From assembly GCA_937906455.1 (NCBI GenBank), contig CALCYT010000034.1:1-50048 (forward strand): 50,048 nt of DNA, written 5' to 3'. Within the stretch, counting starts at the first letter, position 1. Every line of letters starts with the position of its first letter. The stretch comes from an uncultured Bacteroidales bacterium. Lineage in GTDB: Bacteria; Bacteroidota; Bacteroidia; Bacteroidales; F082. A program made the position numbers and the translations under genes. Of this stretch, positions 6,752 to 15,573 are shown piece after piece. The notes beneath the pieces are model-generated. The model was not told the DNA's origin and made no database searches. It saw only the letters and a program-made list of their open reading frames with translations.

Positions 6752-8596
6752 ATGAAGTCGCCGCGTGTCCACGTGCTTTTCACGATGATTTTCATCTGCT
6801 TTGCGGTTTACATGCAAAGTGTTGAGGCTCAGAATGCCAAGACTCAACGTCAGATCGATGAGAAGATAGCTCGCGAGTTTTATATGAAAAAAGACTACGA
6901 GAAAGCACGCGACATCTTCAAAGGCTTGTATGATACCTACGGTCAAACAAGTTATTTTACGCAATACACTGATTGTCTGTTACTTACATCCGATTATGAG
7001 ACGGCGGAAAAGGCATATAAGACCTTCTTGAAAAAAAATCCCACCCATTGGAAATCGCATGTTGACTTGGCATACGTATATTCACAACAAGGCGAGAACG
7101 ATAAAGCTGAAAAATATCTTAATAAAGTTTTAAAAGACCTTCCTGCAAACAAAAATTCAATACTTGAGTTTACTAATCTGCTGAGAGTCAGAGGCTTTAA
7201 TGAAATGGCGATTAATGTATTTAATAAAGCGGCGAAAAATCCAAATATTAACTACAGTTTCAGCCTTGAAAAAGCTTATACTTATAACTCGATGCTCGAC
7301 TTTGAGAACTCAACCGACTGCTATCTGCAATATCTGAAGGAACGTCCCGACCAATATGAGATGGTGAAAAACCGTTTTCGCGTGATGATGATGTACGACC
7401 TTAACGGCAATGTTGACGATGTGATTCGCATGGCATTGCTTCGCAAAACGCAGGAAGAGCCTGATAATGAAGAGTTTTCGTCGCTGCTGATGTGGTATTC
7501 ACTGCAACAGCAGGATTATGAGCTTGCGCTGACATTGCTCAAAGCCCTCGACAGGCGCGCTGGTGCCGACTTTAAAAACGATATCATCCATATTGCACAA
7601 ATCGCCTACGACAACGGCCAATATGAAATTGCAATAGATGCTTATAATTATATTCTGAAAAAGCAAGATGAGGGAATTTTTTACGTCGAGGCGACGGCAG
7701 GACTGATTGAGGCGGAATACCAACAAGCTGTCGCTAACGGCAGTCATGACAAGGGTTTCTATGAACAGCTGTCGGCACGTATTGACGACGCTTTCAGGAA
7801 AATCGGTTTTATAAAGGAGACTATGCCGATAGTCGATGTCCAAGCGGAAATACTGGCATTTGAACTGAACCGTTGTGACGATGCTAAAGCATTGTTAAAC
7901 AACACGTTAGAGATGAATCTGCCACAAAAATACAAGGCGGAGCTGAAGATGAAACTCGCTGATGTATATCTGTTTACCGACGAGGTGTGGGAGGCTACGT
8001 TGTTATATTCGCAGATCGAGATGGCGATGAAAAACGAGCCGATAGCTCATGAGGCGAGGTTCAAAAACGCGCAACTGCGTTATTTTATTGGCGAATTCGA
8101 ATGGGCAAACGCCGCGCTGAAGATATTGAAGTCGGCCACCTCAAAGCTCGTGGCTAACGACGCCATGACTCTGTCTCTCACGATTAACGACAACTTGGAA
8201 TACGACACCGTGGGACTGAAACGCTTGGCAAAAGCTGACTATTACATTTATCAACATAAATATAAAGACGCAAATCAAATACTTGACTCGATAATCGCAT
8301 ATAATCCTAACGAGGTAAGCCTCCCTAACGTGTTTTACCGTAAGGCGAAAATGGCGGCTGATGACGGCGTTTTTGAACTTGCCGACAGCCTGTATAAACG
8401 TGTTTATGAAGGCTATTCCGACAGCTACATCGCTGACAAGGCTCTGATAGATGACGCTTTGTTGCTTGAAAATCAATTAGATAGAAAAGACGATGCGATG
8501 GAATGCTATGCGAAACTGTTTGATTATTACACCGCCAGCGTCTATGTGGCTCAAGCCAGAAAAAGCTACCGCCGCTTGCGTGATGAAATGAAATGA
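6752..8596 (+). CDS. Exported TPR protein, 614 aa
   Basis: The N-terminus (MKSPRVHVLFTMIFICFAVY then MQSVEAQ) is a signal peptide. Tetratricopeptide repeats fill most of the rest: AREFYMKKDYEKARDIFKGL at about 39-58, then YETAEKAYKTFLKKNPTHW and VDLAYVYSQQGENDKAEKYL. Further degenerate helix pairs reach the C-terminus (KDDAMECYAKLFDYYTASVY). Such proteins usually act as scaffolds in the periplasm or on the inner face of the outer membrane. It starts 4 bp after the lipoprotein stop and overlaps the rsmA start by 4 bp, so all three are translationally coupled. The specific role is unknown. Confidence 0.8.
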   Translation: MKSPRVHVLFTMIFICFAVYMQSVEAQNAKTQRQIDEKIAREFYMKKDYEKARDIFKGLYDTYGQTSYFTQYTDCLLLTSDYETAEKAYKTFLKKNPTHWKSHVDLAYVYSQQGENDKAEKYLNKVLKDLPANKNSILEFTNLLRVRGFNEMAINVFNKAAKNPNINYSFSLEKAYTYNSMLDFENSTDCYLQYLKERPDQYEMVKNRFRVMMMYDLNGNVDDVIRMALLRKTQEEPDNEEFSSLLMWYSLQQQDYELALTLLKALDRRAGADFKNDIIHIAQIAYDNGQYEIAIDAYNYILKKQDEGIFYVEATAGLIEAEYQQAVANGSHDKGFYEQLSARIDDAFRKIGFIKETMPIVDVQAEILAFELNRCDDAKALLNNTLEMNLPQKYKAELKMKLADVYLFTDEVWEATLLYSQIEMAMKNEPIAHEARFKNAQLRYFIGEFEWANAALKILKSATSKLVANDAMTLSLTINDNLEYDTVGLKRLAKADYYIYQHKYKDANQILDSIIAYNPNEVSLPNVFYRKAKMAADDGVFELADSLYKRVYEGYSDSYIADKALIDDALLLENQLDRKDDAMECYAKLFDYYTASVYVAQARKSYRRLRDEMK

Positions 8597-9483
8597 TGAC
8601 TATGGGAAACTATTTGAATAACGATTCGGTGCGTCCGAAAAAATCTCTCGGACAACATTTCTTGGTCGATTTGAACATCGCGCGAAAGATTGTGGATGCG
8701 CTTTCAACAGACCATGACGTGGTGATTGAGGTGGGTGCCGGAATGGGTGTGCTGACACAGTATCTCATTGAAAATCAATTAGAAAAACTTCAGGTGGTGG
8801 AAGTTGACACGGAGTCGGTGGAGTTTCTGAAGAGAAAGTTCCCGATGCTTGAGGGACATCTGATTCACGGAGACTTTTTGAAATATGACATAAGCCAATC
8901 GTCATTTCGAGCGGAACAAACAGATCATGACCGTCACTTCGACCGACCGCAGGGAGCGGAGAAATCTCCCGCTATTGAAGAAGATTCCTCGGCTGCGCTC
9001 GAAATGACACCTGATGTCGCCGTCATCGGCAATTTCCCGTATAACATCAGCTCGCAGATTTTTTTCCATATCTTGAAATACAAAGACAGCGTCTCAGAAT
9101 GTGTCGGCATGATTCAGAAAGAGGTGGCTGAACGCATCGCGACGGGTCCGGGCAGCAAGACCTACGGCATCTTGAGTGTGCTTTTGCAGGCATGGTACGA
9201 CATAGAATATCTTTTCACGGTGAACGAGAGCGTGTTCAACCCGCCACCGAAGGTGAAGTCGGCGGTGATACGGCTCAAACGCAACAACGTGAAGGAATTG
9301 GGATGCGACGAGCAGTTGTTTGTGACAGTGGTGAAACAGGCGTTCAACCAGCGCAGGAAGACGCTGCGTAACTCCTTGCGCATGCTCATTCCCGCTGAAA
9401 TCATTGATAATGAGGTGTTTGACAAACGTCCGGAGCAGCTGTCGGTGGCGGAGTTTGTGGAGCTGACACGTAAACTAATGTAA
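8593..9483 (+). CDS. rsmA: 16S rRNA dimethyltransferase RsmA (KsgA) with an internal insert
   Basis: RsmA dimethylates two adjacent adenines in the last helix of 16S rRNA during 30S maturation. The N-terminus has PKKSLGQHFLVD (about residues 15-26). The SAM motif EVGAGMGVLTQYL is at 46-58, the acidic VVEVD at 68-72, and catalytic NFPYNIS at 147-153. FNPPPKVKSAVIRL and FNQRRKTLRNSLR follow, as expected. Between GDFLKYDI and VIGNFPY lies a 36-residue stretch (104-139) absent from the family and encoded by a palindromic element. The frame stays open, so the enzyme probably tolerates the loop. The start is ATG 8593, or ATG 8602 three codons later. Confidence 0.95.
   Translation: MMTMGNYLNNDSVRPKKSLGQHFLVDLNIARKIVDALSTDHDVVIEVGAGMGVLTQYLIENQLEKLQVVEVDTESVEFLKRKFPMLEGHLIHGDFLKYDISQSSFRAEQTDHDRHFDRPQGAEKSPAIEEDSSAALEMTPDVAVIGNFPYNISSQIFFHILKYKDSVSECVGMIQKEVAERIATGPGSKTYGILSVLLQAWYDIEYLFTVNESVFNPPPKVKSAVIRLKRNNVKELGCDEQLFVTVVKQAFNQRRKTLRNSLRMLIPAEIIDNEVFDKRPEQLSVAEFVELTRKLM
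8901..9008. repeat. Palindromic element in frame within rsmA, 108 bp
   Basis: The element begins GTCATTTCGAGCG and ends with the exact complement CGCTCGAAATGAC. Its length is 108 bp, exactly 36 codons, so the rsmA frame is kept. It contains a nested second head (GTCACTTCGACCGACC) and the family words GGAGAAATCTCC and GATTCCTCGG. Related copies occur at 11654, 15720, 32977 and 41605. Confidence 0.9.
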
Positions 9484-10710
9484 AAATTGCCTCATAGAAA
9501 CCTTCACCGTGCTGAAAGCGGCGATGCCTCCGATGATGGTGATGGTCGCGAGCACAAGGAAGACATCTTGCAGCTGAAGCGCGACAGGATAATACTCCAC
9601 GATGTAGCTGCCCGTGCCGTCACCGAGGCGGATGATGCCGACATATTGTTGGAGGAGCACGGCGATGATGCCGAGAATCAGTCCGATGATGCCACCGACA
9701 ACTGAAATAATCAATCCTTCGTTGGTGAAGATGCGGCGTATCAATGAGTTATCGCCTCCCATGGCGCGAATCGTGGAGCTGTCTTTCTTCTTCTCGATGA
9801 TGAGCATCGACAGCGAGCCTACGACATTGAACGTCGCCATCACCAAAATGAACACAAGTATCAGATACACAGCGAGTTTCTCCGATTTCATCATCTTGTA
9901 GAGCGTCGATTGCTGCTCGTATTGGTCGTTGACATTGTATTCGGGACCGATTATCTTCATGACTTCGCGTTTCACCTTCTCGACACGACGGGCGGAGACT
10001 CTGTCATCTTGTTTGATAAATATCTCCACATCTGACGCAAGTCCTTCATAGCCAACGAGTTCCGAAAGCCAATCGTAAGGTGCGAGTATTGTCGTCTCGT
10101 CGATTTCCTGAAGAGTGGAAAACGTCTGGTTTACAAGCAGTTGTCCTGTGTTGAAGCTGTTTTCAAGGTTAAACGACGAGGCGTTGCCGCGACGCGGGAC
10201 ATAGACCTGAATCATGGAGAACGGATTGTTGGTGTTTATGCCGAGATAATAAGCCATCACGACGCCCGGTATCGCGCAATCGACATCGGCGTTGGTGCCG
10301 AAATGCCCGGATTTTATTATCGATTTGTCGATTCGACTCACCTGATGGAACTCCGGTGGCACGCCTTTAATCTGCCCGATTTGCTGTTTGTCGTGGTTCC
10401 TGAAAAGCGCGTCTTCGGTGATGGTGGGCAGCACTAACTCCACATTTTTTATTTCTCTGATTTTGTCGAAAGGGAAGTCGTTGACATTCACCGTCTTACC
10501 CTTTACAGATGTTATTTGCAGGTCGGGCGACATCTTATGGATGTTGTCGCTTATCACCACGTTGAATCCGTTGAATATCGACAGCACGAAAATCATGGCG
10601 AACGCCGCCACAGCCACGCTGACGATGGAAATCCATGTCACGATGTTGATGAGATTGTGGCTTTTCTTCGCGAGAAGATAACGTTGCGCTATGAATAAAG
10701 GGAGCTTCAA
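9475..10710 (-). CDS. FtsX-like permease of the LolC/LolE type
   Basis: The 411-residue protein has the four-helix layout of lipoprotein-releasing ABC permeases: one N-terminal transmembrane helix (about 20-50, IVTWISIVSVAVAAFAMIFV), a large periplasmic domain (about 50-265), and three C-terminal helices (starting AVYLILVFILVMATFNVVG and GLIISVVGGIIGLILGIIA). The N-terminal FIAQRYLLAKKSHNLINIV is the LolC/E signature. It would pull outer-membrane lipoproteins off the inner membrane with a LolD ATPase encoded elsewhere. The start overlaps the rbfA stop (ATGA). Its end overlaps the convergent rsmA by 9 bp. Confidence 0.9.
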   Translation of the reverse strand: MKLPLFIAQRYLLAKKSHNLINIVTWISIVSVAVAAFAMIFVLSIFNGFNVVISDNIHKMSPDLQITSVKGKTVNVNDFPFDKIREIKNVELVLPTITEDALFRNHDKQQIGQIKGVPPEFHQVSRIDKSIIKSGHFGTNADVDCAIPGVVMAYYLGINTNNPFSMIQVYVPRRGNASSFNLENSFNTGQLLVNQTFSTLQEIDETTILAPYDWLSELVGYEGLASDVEIFIKQDDRVSARRVEKVKREVMKIIGPEYNVNDQYEQQSTLYKMMKSEKLAVYLILVFILVMATFNVVGSLSMLIIEKKKDSSTIRAMGGDNSLIRRIFTNEGLIISVVGGIIGLILGIIAVLLQQYVGIIRLGDGTGSYIVEYYPVALQLQDVFLVLATITIIGGIAAFSTVKVSMRQFLH

Positions 10711-11048
10711 GACTTCAGCAGATTGTCGATGTTTTCAATATAATCGAGGGAGTCGTCCTCAAAGAATTGCAGCTCCGGTATCACGCGGATTTGCAGCCTG
10801 ATGCGCTCGCCAAGCATATAGCGTATGTTTCTCGTCATCGCGTTGACTTCCTTCACCACGTCAGCCTTGGCCTCCTTGTCGGGACCGAACACGCTGAGAT
10901 ACACACGGGCATACGACAAGTCGGTGGTCACGTTGACCTTGGTCACCGTAATCATAATGTTTCCTTGGGTTTTTATCTCCCGCTGGAATATCTCGCTGAG
11001 TTCCCTCTGAATCAGCTTCGAGATTTTCTGTTGTCTTTTCGTTTCCAT
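10707..11048 (-). CDS. rbfA: Ribosome-binding factor A
   Basis: RbfA binds immature 30S subunits and helps 16S rRNA 5'-end processing. The 113 residues from METKRQQKISKLIQRELSEI match the family, with a KH-type core containing ITVTKVNVTTDLSYARVY and RLQIRVIPELQFFEDDSLDY. An upstream in-frame ATG at 11099 would add 17 basic residues not seen in the family and would lie before the promoter, so I start at 11048. A -7 box sits only 8 bp upstream of this ATG, which suggests a nearly leaderless message. It forms an operon with the permease gene that follows. Confidence 0.93.
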   Translation of the reverse strand: METKRQQKISKLIQRELSEIFQREIKTQGNIMITVTKVNVTTDLSYARVYLSVFGPDKEAKADVVKEVNAMTRNIRYMLGERIRLQIRVIPELQFFEDDSLDYIENIDNLLKS

Positions 11049-11056
11049 ATCGAATG

Positions 11057-11064
11057 CAAAATTA
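11057..11064 (-). promoter_or_regulatory. -7 box of rbfA, very close to the start codon
   Basis: On the minus strand TAATTTTG ends 8 bp before the rbfA ATG. With transcription starting a few bases after the box, the 5' leader would be only about 2-4 nt. Confidence 0.55.
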
Positions 11065-11108
11065 CATATTTTTTTGATGCGGCGATGTCGTTTTCTCATA
11101 TTATTTTA

Positions 11109-11116
11109 TAATTTTG
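11109..11116 (+). promoter_or_regulatory. -7 box upstream of dtd
   Basis: TAATTTTG on the plus strand, about 90 bp before the dtd start and divergent from the rbfA promoter. The -33 element is not clear. Confidence 0.5.
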
Positions 11117-11205
11117 CATTTTGTAGAGATGTAAAAATTCCGGACAGAGACACGATGCGTCGTGTTGATACAAAGGAATGATCGATGTTTTTGAAAAATG
11201 ATGAT

Positions 11206-11667
11206 ATGCGGATTGTAATTCAACGAGTCAGTCGCGCCTCAGTTACCATTGGTGGCGTTTTGAAATCGAAGATAGGAAAAGGTTTCATGGTGTTGCTCGG
11301 CATCGAAGAGGCTGATAATCAGGAAGATGTGGAATATCTTTGTCAGAAGCTGACGAAGTTGCGGGTTTTTGGCGATGAGAACGGTGCCATGAATCTCGAC
11401 ATCAACCGCGTTGGAGGCGATTTTCTGGTGGTGAGCCAGTTTACGCTTCATGCGATGACAAGAAAAGGCAACCGTCCGAGCTTCATACGAGCCGCGCGGC
11501 CTGAACACGCCATCCCGCTTTATGAGCTGTTTCTCAAGAGATTAGCTGAAATATCAGGACGAAAGGTGGAATGCGGAGAGTTCGGCGCCGACATGCAAGT
11601 GGAACTCGTCAATGACGGGCCGGTGACGATAATTATCGATACAAAACAAGACCGTCATTTCGACTGA
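11206..11667 (+). CDS. dtd: D-aminoacyl-tRNA deacylase
   Basis: Dtd removes D-amino acids and glycine mischarged on tRNA. The 153-residue product has the family's SQFTLHA motif (about residues 75-81) and NDGPVTI near the C-terminus, whose Gly-Pro forms the cross-subunit active site. I start at MRIVIQRVSRASV, the conserved N-terminus; ATG 11185 would add seven unrelated residues. The last residues, DRHFD, and the TGA stop are supplied by a palindromic element that begins at 11654, so the native C-terminus has been replaced just after IIIDTKQ. Confidence 0.95.
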   Translation: MRIVIQRVSRASVTIGGVLKSKIGKGFMVLLGIEEADNQEDVEYLCQKLTKLRVFGDENGAMNLDINRVGGDFLVVSQFTLHAMTRKGNRPSFIRAARPEHAIPLYELFLKRLAEISGRKVECGEFGADMQVELVNDGPVTIIIDTKQDRHFD

Positions 11668-11742
11668 AGCGGAGCGGAATGGAGAAATCTCAAATAAATA
11701 CAATGAGATTTCTCGACTCCACTTCGTTACGCTCGAAATGAC
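11654..11742. repeat. Palindromic element at the dtd 3' end, 89 bp
   Basis: It begins GTCATTTCGACTGAAGCGG and ends GTTACGCTCGAAATGAC, with arms sharing GGAGAAATCTCA and TGAGATTTCTC around a short AT-rich loop. It is the most complete hairpin of the family here. It provides the dtd stop codon and could act as a transcription terminator or message-stabilising stem between dtd and the hydrolase gene. Confidence 0.9.
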
Positions 11743-11762
11743 AACTAAAAAAGTTTTAAACG

Positions 11763-12548
11763 ATGCTTTTTTATAGGAAATATGGTGATTCGAAGAATAA
11801 GCCGATTGTTGTTTTGCATGGCGTGCTGGGTCTTTCCGACAACTGGGATTACTTCGGGAAACGCTTTGCGGAGCTGGGTTTTTATGTGATAATCCCCGAC
11901 ATGCGCAACCACGGGCAGTCGCCGCGTTATGAGACGTTCAACTATAAGGTGATGGCGCGCGATGTGAGACAAGTGCTTGAGTATGAGCATATTACCAAGT
12001 GTTACGTCATCGGGCACAGCATGGGCGGCAAAATCGCCATGACGTTAGCGTTCCGAAATCCTGAACTCGTTGAGCGACTTGAGGTTTTAGACATCAGCCC
12101 GCGACAATTCGACCATCCGCTGGAGCATGTGGGCTTCATCGACGCCATGGGGAAAGTCGATTTGAGACATGTGAAACGCCGTGGCGACGTGGAGGAACAG
12201 CTCGCGAAATATAATTTCGAGAAACGCATACTGCTTTTTTTGATGAAAAACCTGTCGTACAGCCATGAACACGGATTCAGATGGAAACCGTATCTGAAAG
12301 CTATCTATAAAAATATAGGGGAGATTGGTAAAGGTCTTGAAAATCAAGGTATTTACGAAGGCCCCACATTGTTTATAAGAGGCGGTCAGTCTGATTACAT
12401 CATGGAGAAGGATTTGCCTGTGATGAAAGAGCAACTGCCTAATTATCAGTTAGTCACACTCGAAAACTCGGGACACTGGATTCATGTTGACGACCCTAAA
12501 GGGTTTATGGAGGCGACGGAACGTTTTTTGATGGGCAAATCGTCTTAA
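11763..12548 (+). CDS. Alpha/beta-hydrolase, YbfF-like esterase
   Basis: The 261-residue cytoplasmic protein has the oxyanion-hole segment VVLHGVLG (17-24), the nucleophile elbow GHSMGG with Ser86, and a C-terminal catalytic His in GHWIHVDDP (His238). PDMRNHGQSP near residues 45-54 is typical of the YbfF esterase group. It probably cleaves short acyl esters or thioesters; the substrate is unknown. It lies alone between the dtd palindrome and the mrp promoter. Confidence 0.88.
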   Translation: MLFYRKYGDSKNKPIVVLHGVLGLSDNWDYFGKRFAELGFYVIIPDMRNHGQSPRYETFNYKVMARDVRQVLEYEHITKCYVIGHSMGGKIAMTLAFRNPELVERLEVLDISPRQFDHPLEHVGFIDAMGKVDLRHVKRRGDVEEQLAKYNFEKRILLFLMKNLSYSHEHGFRWKPYLKAIYKNIGEIGKGLENQGIYEGPTLFIRGGQSDYIMEKDLPVMKEQLPNYQLVTLENSGHWIHVDDPKGFMEATERFLMGKSS

Positions 12549-12582
12549 TGTAAAAAAATATCGTCGGTATAATAAATTTTTG

Positions 12583-12590
12583 TATTTTTG
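12583..12590 (+). promoter_or_regulatory. -7 box of the mrp-nifU operon
   Basis: TATTTTTG lies 30 bp before the mrp ATG in an AT-rich gap. A convincing -33 TTTG is not seen. Confidence 0.5.
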
Positions 12591-12620
12591 TAGTCTTGTT
12601 TTAATAATTTTTTTGGCAAA

Positions 12621-13643
12621 ATGATACCGTCAAAACAGAAGGTTTTAGAAGTTTTAAAAGATGTCGTCTATTTCCCGAAAGGAAGTAACATCGTTGATGC
12701 TGATATGGTTAAGGACATCGAGGTGGGCGAGGGCTTGGTTCGTTTCAAGCTCGTCCTTGATGATGTTGAAGACGATAAGAATCAGTTTTTATTCGACTCT
12801 GCGAAGAAGATTTTGAACGATAATTTCGGAGATATTGATGTTGACATCATCCCGACGGCGCCGGTGACCATGCTCTCGAAGGTCAGTCACATCATAGCGG
12901 TGGCTTCGGGAAAAGGCGGCGTAGGGAAATCGACGGTGGCGGTGAATCTCGCGGTAGCTCTGGCGACACAGGGCTTCAAGGTGGGGATGCTGGATGCCGA
13001 CATCTACGGTCCGTCGGTGCCTATCATGTTCGGCACTGAAGGCATGCAGCCCGAGTGTTACGACAAGGATGGCAAGACGTATATGGTGCCTGTCGAGCGT
13101 TTCGGCATCAAGCTGATGAGCATCGGCATGATGGTGGATCCGAGCACGCCTCTCATCTGGCGCGGACCTATGGCCACCAGCGCTTTGACGCAGCTCATGA
13201 CGGAGACCGACTGGGGCGAGATAGACTTTTTGGTCGTCGATATGCCTCCGGGAACGGGCGACATACAGCTCTGTTTGGCGCAGAACTTCAAGGTGTCAGG
13301 CTCTGTCATAGTGACGACACCTCAGAAGGTGGCTTTCGCCGATGTGCGCCGCGCCGCCAATATGTTCAAACACAAGGGTGTGAGCGTCCCGATATTAGGT
13401 TTGGTGGAAAATATGGCTTATTTCACGCCAAGTGATATGCCCGACAAGAAATATTTCATCTTCGGAGAAGGTCATGGACAAGAGTTCGCCGAAGAGCTCG
13501 GGATACCGTTCCTCGGCGAGATACCCATCGATGAGAACATAGCAAGCGCAGGCGATGCGGGAACGCCATACACGTTCAGAAACTTCGGCCCGGTGACGGC
13601 GGCATTCGAGAAATTGGCGAGAAGGATAATAGAAAGGTTCTGA
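12621..13643 (+). CDS. mrp: Mrp/NBP35-family Fe-S carrier ATPase
   Basis: Mrp (ApbC) proteins bind ATP as dimers and deliver iron-sulfur clusters to target enzymes. Residues 1-85 form the MIP18/DUF59-type domain. The deviant Walker A GKGGVGKST is at 97-105, the switch region DADIYGPS at 125-132, and VVDMPPGTGD follows. The C-terminal region after ENMAYF lacks the CxxC found in many Mrp proteins, which is common in Bacteroidota. The nifU-like gene starts 2 bp after the stop, giving an Fe-S cluster operon. Confidence 0.95.
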   Translation: MIPSKQKVLEVLKDVVYFPKGSNIVDADMVKDIEVGEGLVRFKLVLDDVEDDKNQFLFDSAKKILNDNFGDIDVDIIPTAPVTMLSKVSHIIAVASGKGGVGKSTVAVNLAVALATQGFKVGMLDADIYGPSVPIMFGTEGMQPECYDKDGKTYMVPVERFGIKLMSIGMMVDPSTPLIWRGPMATSALTQLMTETDWGEIDFLVVDMPPGTGDIQLCLAQNFKVSGSVIVTTPQKVAFADVRRAANMFKHKGVSVPILGLVENMAYFTPSDMPDKKYFIFGEGHGQEFAEELGIPFLGEIPIDENIASAGDAGTPYTFRNFGPVTAAFEKLARRIIERF

Positions 13644-13645
13644 CT

Positions 13646-13888
13646 ATGGAAAAGGAAGCTGTCGAGAGGAAAGTCAGGAACATACTGACACAGATAGAGC
13701 CTTATCTGAAGGCTGACGGCGGAGGAGTGGAGTTTGTGCGCCTTGACGATGACATGACGGTGTGGGTGAAGCTCACCGGACACTGCGCCAACTGCCCGCA
13801 TAGCAGCGAGACACTGAAAAACGGAATTGAAAACACCATGAAAAGTGTGATTCCGGAAATCAAGGCGGTGGAAAAAGTTGATAATTGA
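13646..13888 (+). CDS. NifU-like C-terminal domain protein (Fe-S scaffold)
   Basis: An 80-residue stand-alone NifU C-terminal domain. It has the IEPYLKADGGGVEFVRL core and the cluster-binding GHCANCP (Cys47, Cys50). It probably assembles or carries a 4Fe-4S cluster for the Mrp protein encoded directly upstream. Confidence 0.93.
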   Translation: MEKEAVERKVRNILTQIEPYLKADGGGVEFVRLDDDMTVWVKLTGHCANCPHSSETLKNGIENTMKSVIPEIKAVEKVDN

Positions 13889-13933
13889 CAATCGATAATT
13901 TTTGAGATTTAATAACATTAAAAAATTAAAAAC

Positions 13934-15553
13934 ATGAAGAAAACTTTACTTTTTTTAGCGGTAGCGCTAATGGGTTTGAGCGTCATGGCTCAGACCACCA
14001 CTTACACACAGGTGACATCGGCAGCGCAGCTCAGCGCAGGCGACAAGGTCATTCTCGTCGGTTACGATGACGACGGCCAGGCTTTCGTGATGTCATATCA
14101 GAAATCAAACAACCGTCACGCCATCGAGATCGAGGTCTCCGGCGGCACCGTCACCACCTCTGTGGCCACGTCGGCATCAAGCCAGACAGAGCCTTTCGAG
14201 CTTACGATGGGCATGAGCAACGGCGCATGGACATTCTACGATGAGTTGAACAACGGTTATCTCTATGCGGCAGGTGGCGGCAACTACCTCAAGACACAGA
14301 GCACGCTTGACAGCAAAGGCGAATGGACCCTTAATGTTGAAGACGACGGCTTCGCCCCGACATCAAACGGCGGCGTCGAGCAAAACATCATGCGTTACAA
14401 CGCACAAAGCACGTTGTTCGGATGCTATAAGTCATCTTCAAGCGTCACGGGATTAGTTTACATCTTCAAAGGCGGTGAGGTCACACTCGATCCCGAACCG
14501 AGCAACTATCCCACCAACGTGACGGCCACCCTTGAAATCACCAAGGTCACTGTCACTTGGACAGCCTCGACAGGCGAGCAGCTCCCAAGAGGCTACGTGG
14601 TCATCGGCTCAACCGGCGGCATCGACGTCCCTGTTGACGGCACCCCTGTGGACAACGACACCGACGCCACTGACGGCCATGTGGCTTACAACGTCAACGA
14701 CACCGACGCTTATTTCGAGCAGCTTCCCGCCAACACCACATGGACATTCGCGGTGTTCCCATACACCAACAGCGGCGATAACATCGACTACAAAACCGAT
14801 GGCACATATCCTACGACGACTATCACAACGCAGGATGTGACATGCATCTTCACCTCAGACTTCGCCAACGGCCTGGAGCCTTTCGTCGCATACAACATCG
14901 AAGGTGATCAGGAATGGACAATAGGTTCATACGACGGCATCCCATTCGCCAAGATGAGCGGTTATTCAGGCGGTCCGTTGGTAAACGAGGACTGGCTCAT
15001 CTCCCCGAATCTTTTGGAAAACGGCGCATACAACAACATCACAGTGTCGTTTATGAACGCATTCAGTTATGATGGCAACCCGTTAGTGGCTTATATGTCA
15101 ACAGAATACGACGGCATGAGCGATCCTACAGAGTTTGAATGGGAAGACATCACAAGCGACTTCGAATGGTCAGCAGGCTCCTACGCATGGGCTCAGACAT
15201 ATCACACCTTCGCCACAAGCGGAATGGATAACTTGTATATCGCATTCGTTTACACCAGCACCGATGTGGCCGCCTCTACATGGGAAATCGCCGAGTTTAA
15301 GGTTTACACAGGCTTCGACGCCGTTGAGGAGAACGAAGCGGTGAAGTTTAACCTCTATCCGAACCCGGCATCGAGCATGATAATGATTAACGCCGAGGCT
15401 CCGGCAATGGCGCAGATTATCGACATGGCCGGCCGCGTGGTGATGAACGTCAACGTGAACGAAGGCGAGAACAGCGTCAACGTGGCGGAACTCGCAAACG
15501 GCATTTACTTCGTGAAGATAAACGAGGCAGTAGTGAAGTTCGTTAAAAGATAA
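13934..15553 (+). CDS. T9SS-sorted extracellular protein, 539 aa
   Basis: The signal peptide (MKKTLLFLAVALMGLSVMAQ) leads to about 150 residues of repetitive beta structure. An FN3-like module (about 190-295) and a choice-of-anchor J/MAM-like domain (about 300-460; FTSDFANGLEPF, GPLVNEDWLISP) follow. A type IX sorting domain ends the protein: FNLYPNPASSMIMINA, the MAGRVV turn and NGIYFVKINEAVVKFVKR. It should cross the outer membrane by the Por system and be anchored or released at the surface. No catalytic residues are evident; a binding or adhesion role is likely. Confidence 0.85.
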   Translation: MKKTLLFLAVALMGLSVMAQTTTYTQVTSAAQLSAGDKVILVGYDDDGQAFVMSYQKSNNRHAIEIEVSGGTVTTSVATSASSQTEPFELTMGMSNGAWTFYDELNNGYLYAAGGGNYLKTQSTLDSKGEWTLNVEDDGFAPTSNGGVEQNIMRYNAQSTLFGCYKSSSSVTGLVYIFKGGEVTLDPEPSNYPTNVTATLEITKVTVTWTASTGEQLPRGYVVIGSTGGIDVPVDGTPVDNDTDATDGHVAYNVNDTDAYFEQLPANTTWTFAVFPYTNSGDNIDYKTDGTYPTTTITTQDVTCIFTSDFANGLEPFVAYNIEGDQEWTIGSYDGIPFAKMSGYSGGPLVNEDWLISPNLLENGAYNNITVSFMNAFSYDGNPLVAYMSTEYDGMSDPTEFEWEDITSDFEWSAGSYAWAQTYHTFATSGMDNLYIAFVYTSTDVAASTWEIAEFKVYTGFDAVEENEAVKFNLYPNPASSMIMINAEAPAMAQIIDMAGRVVMNVNVNEGENSVNVAELANGIYFVKINEAVVKFVKR

Positions 15554-15573
15554 TAGATAAAAGATAAAGGATT

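Noticed and set aside
11049..11099. Longer rbfA with 17 extra N-terminal residues
   Set aside because: The extra codons cover the -7 promoter box and are unlike other RbfA proteins.
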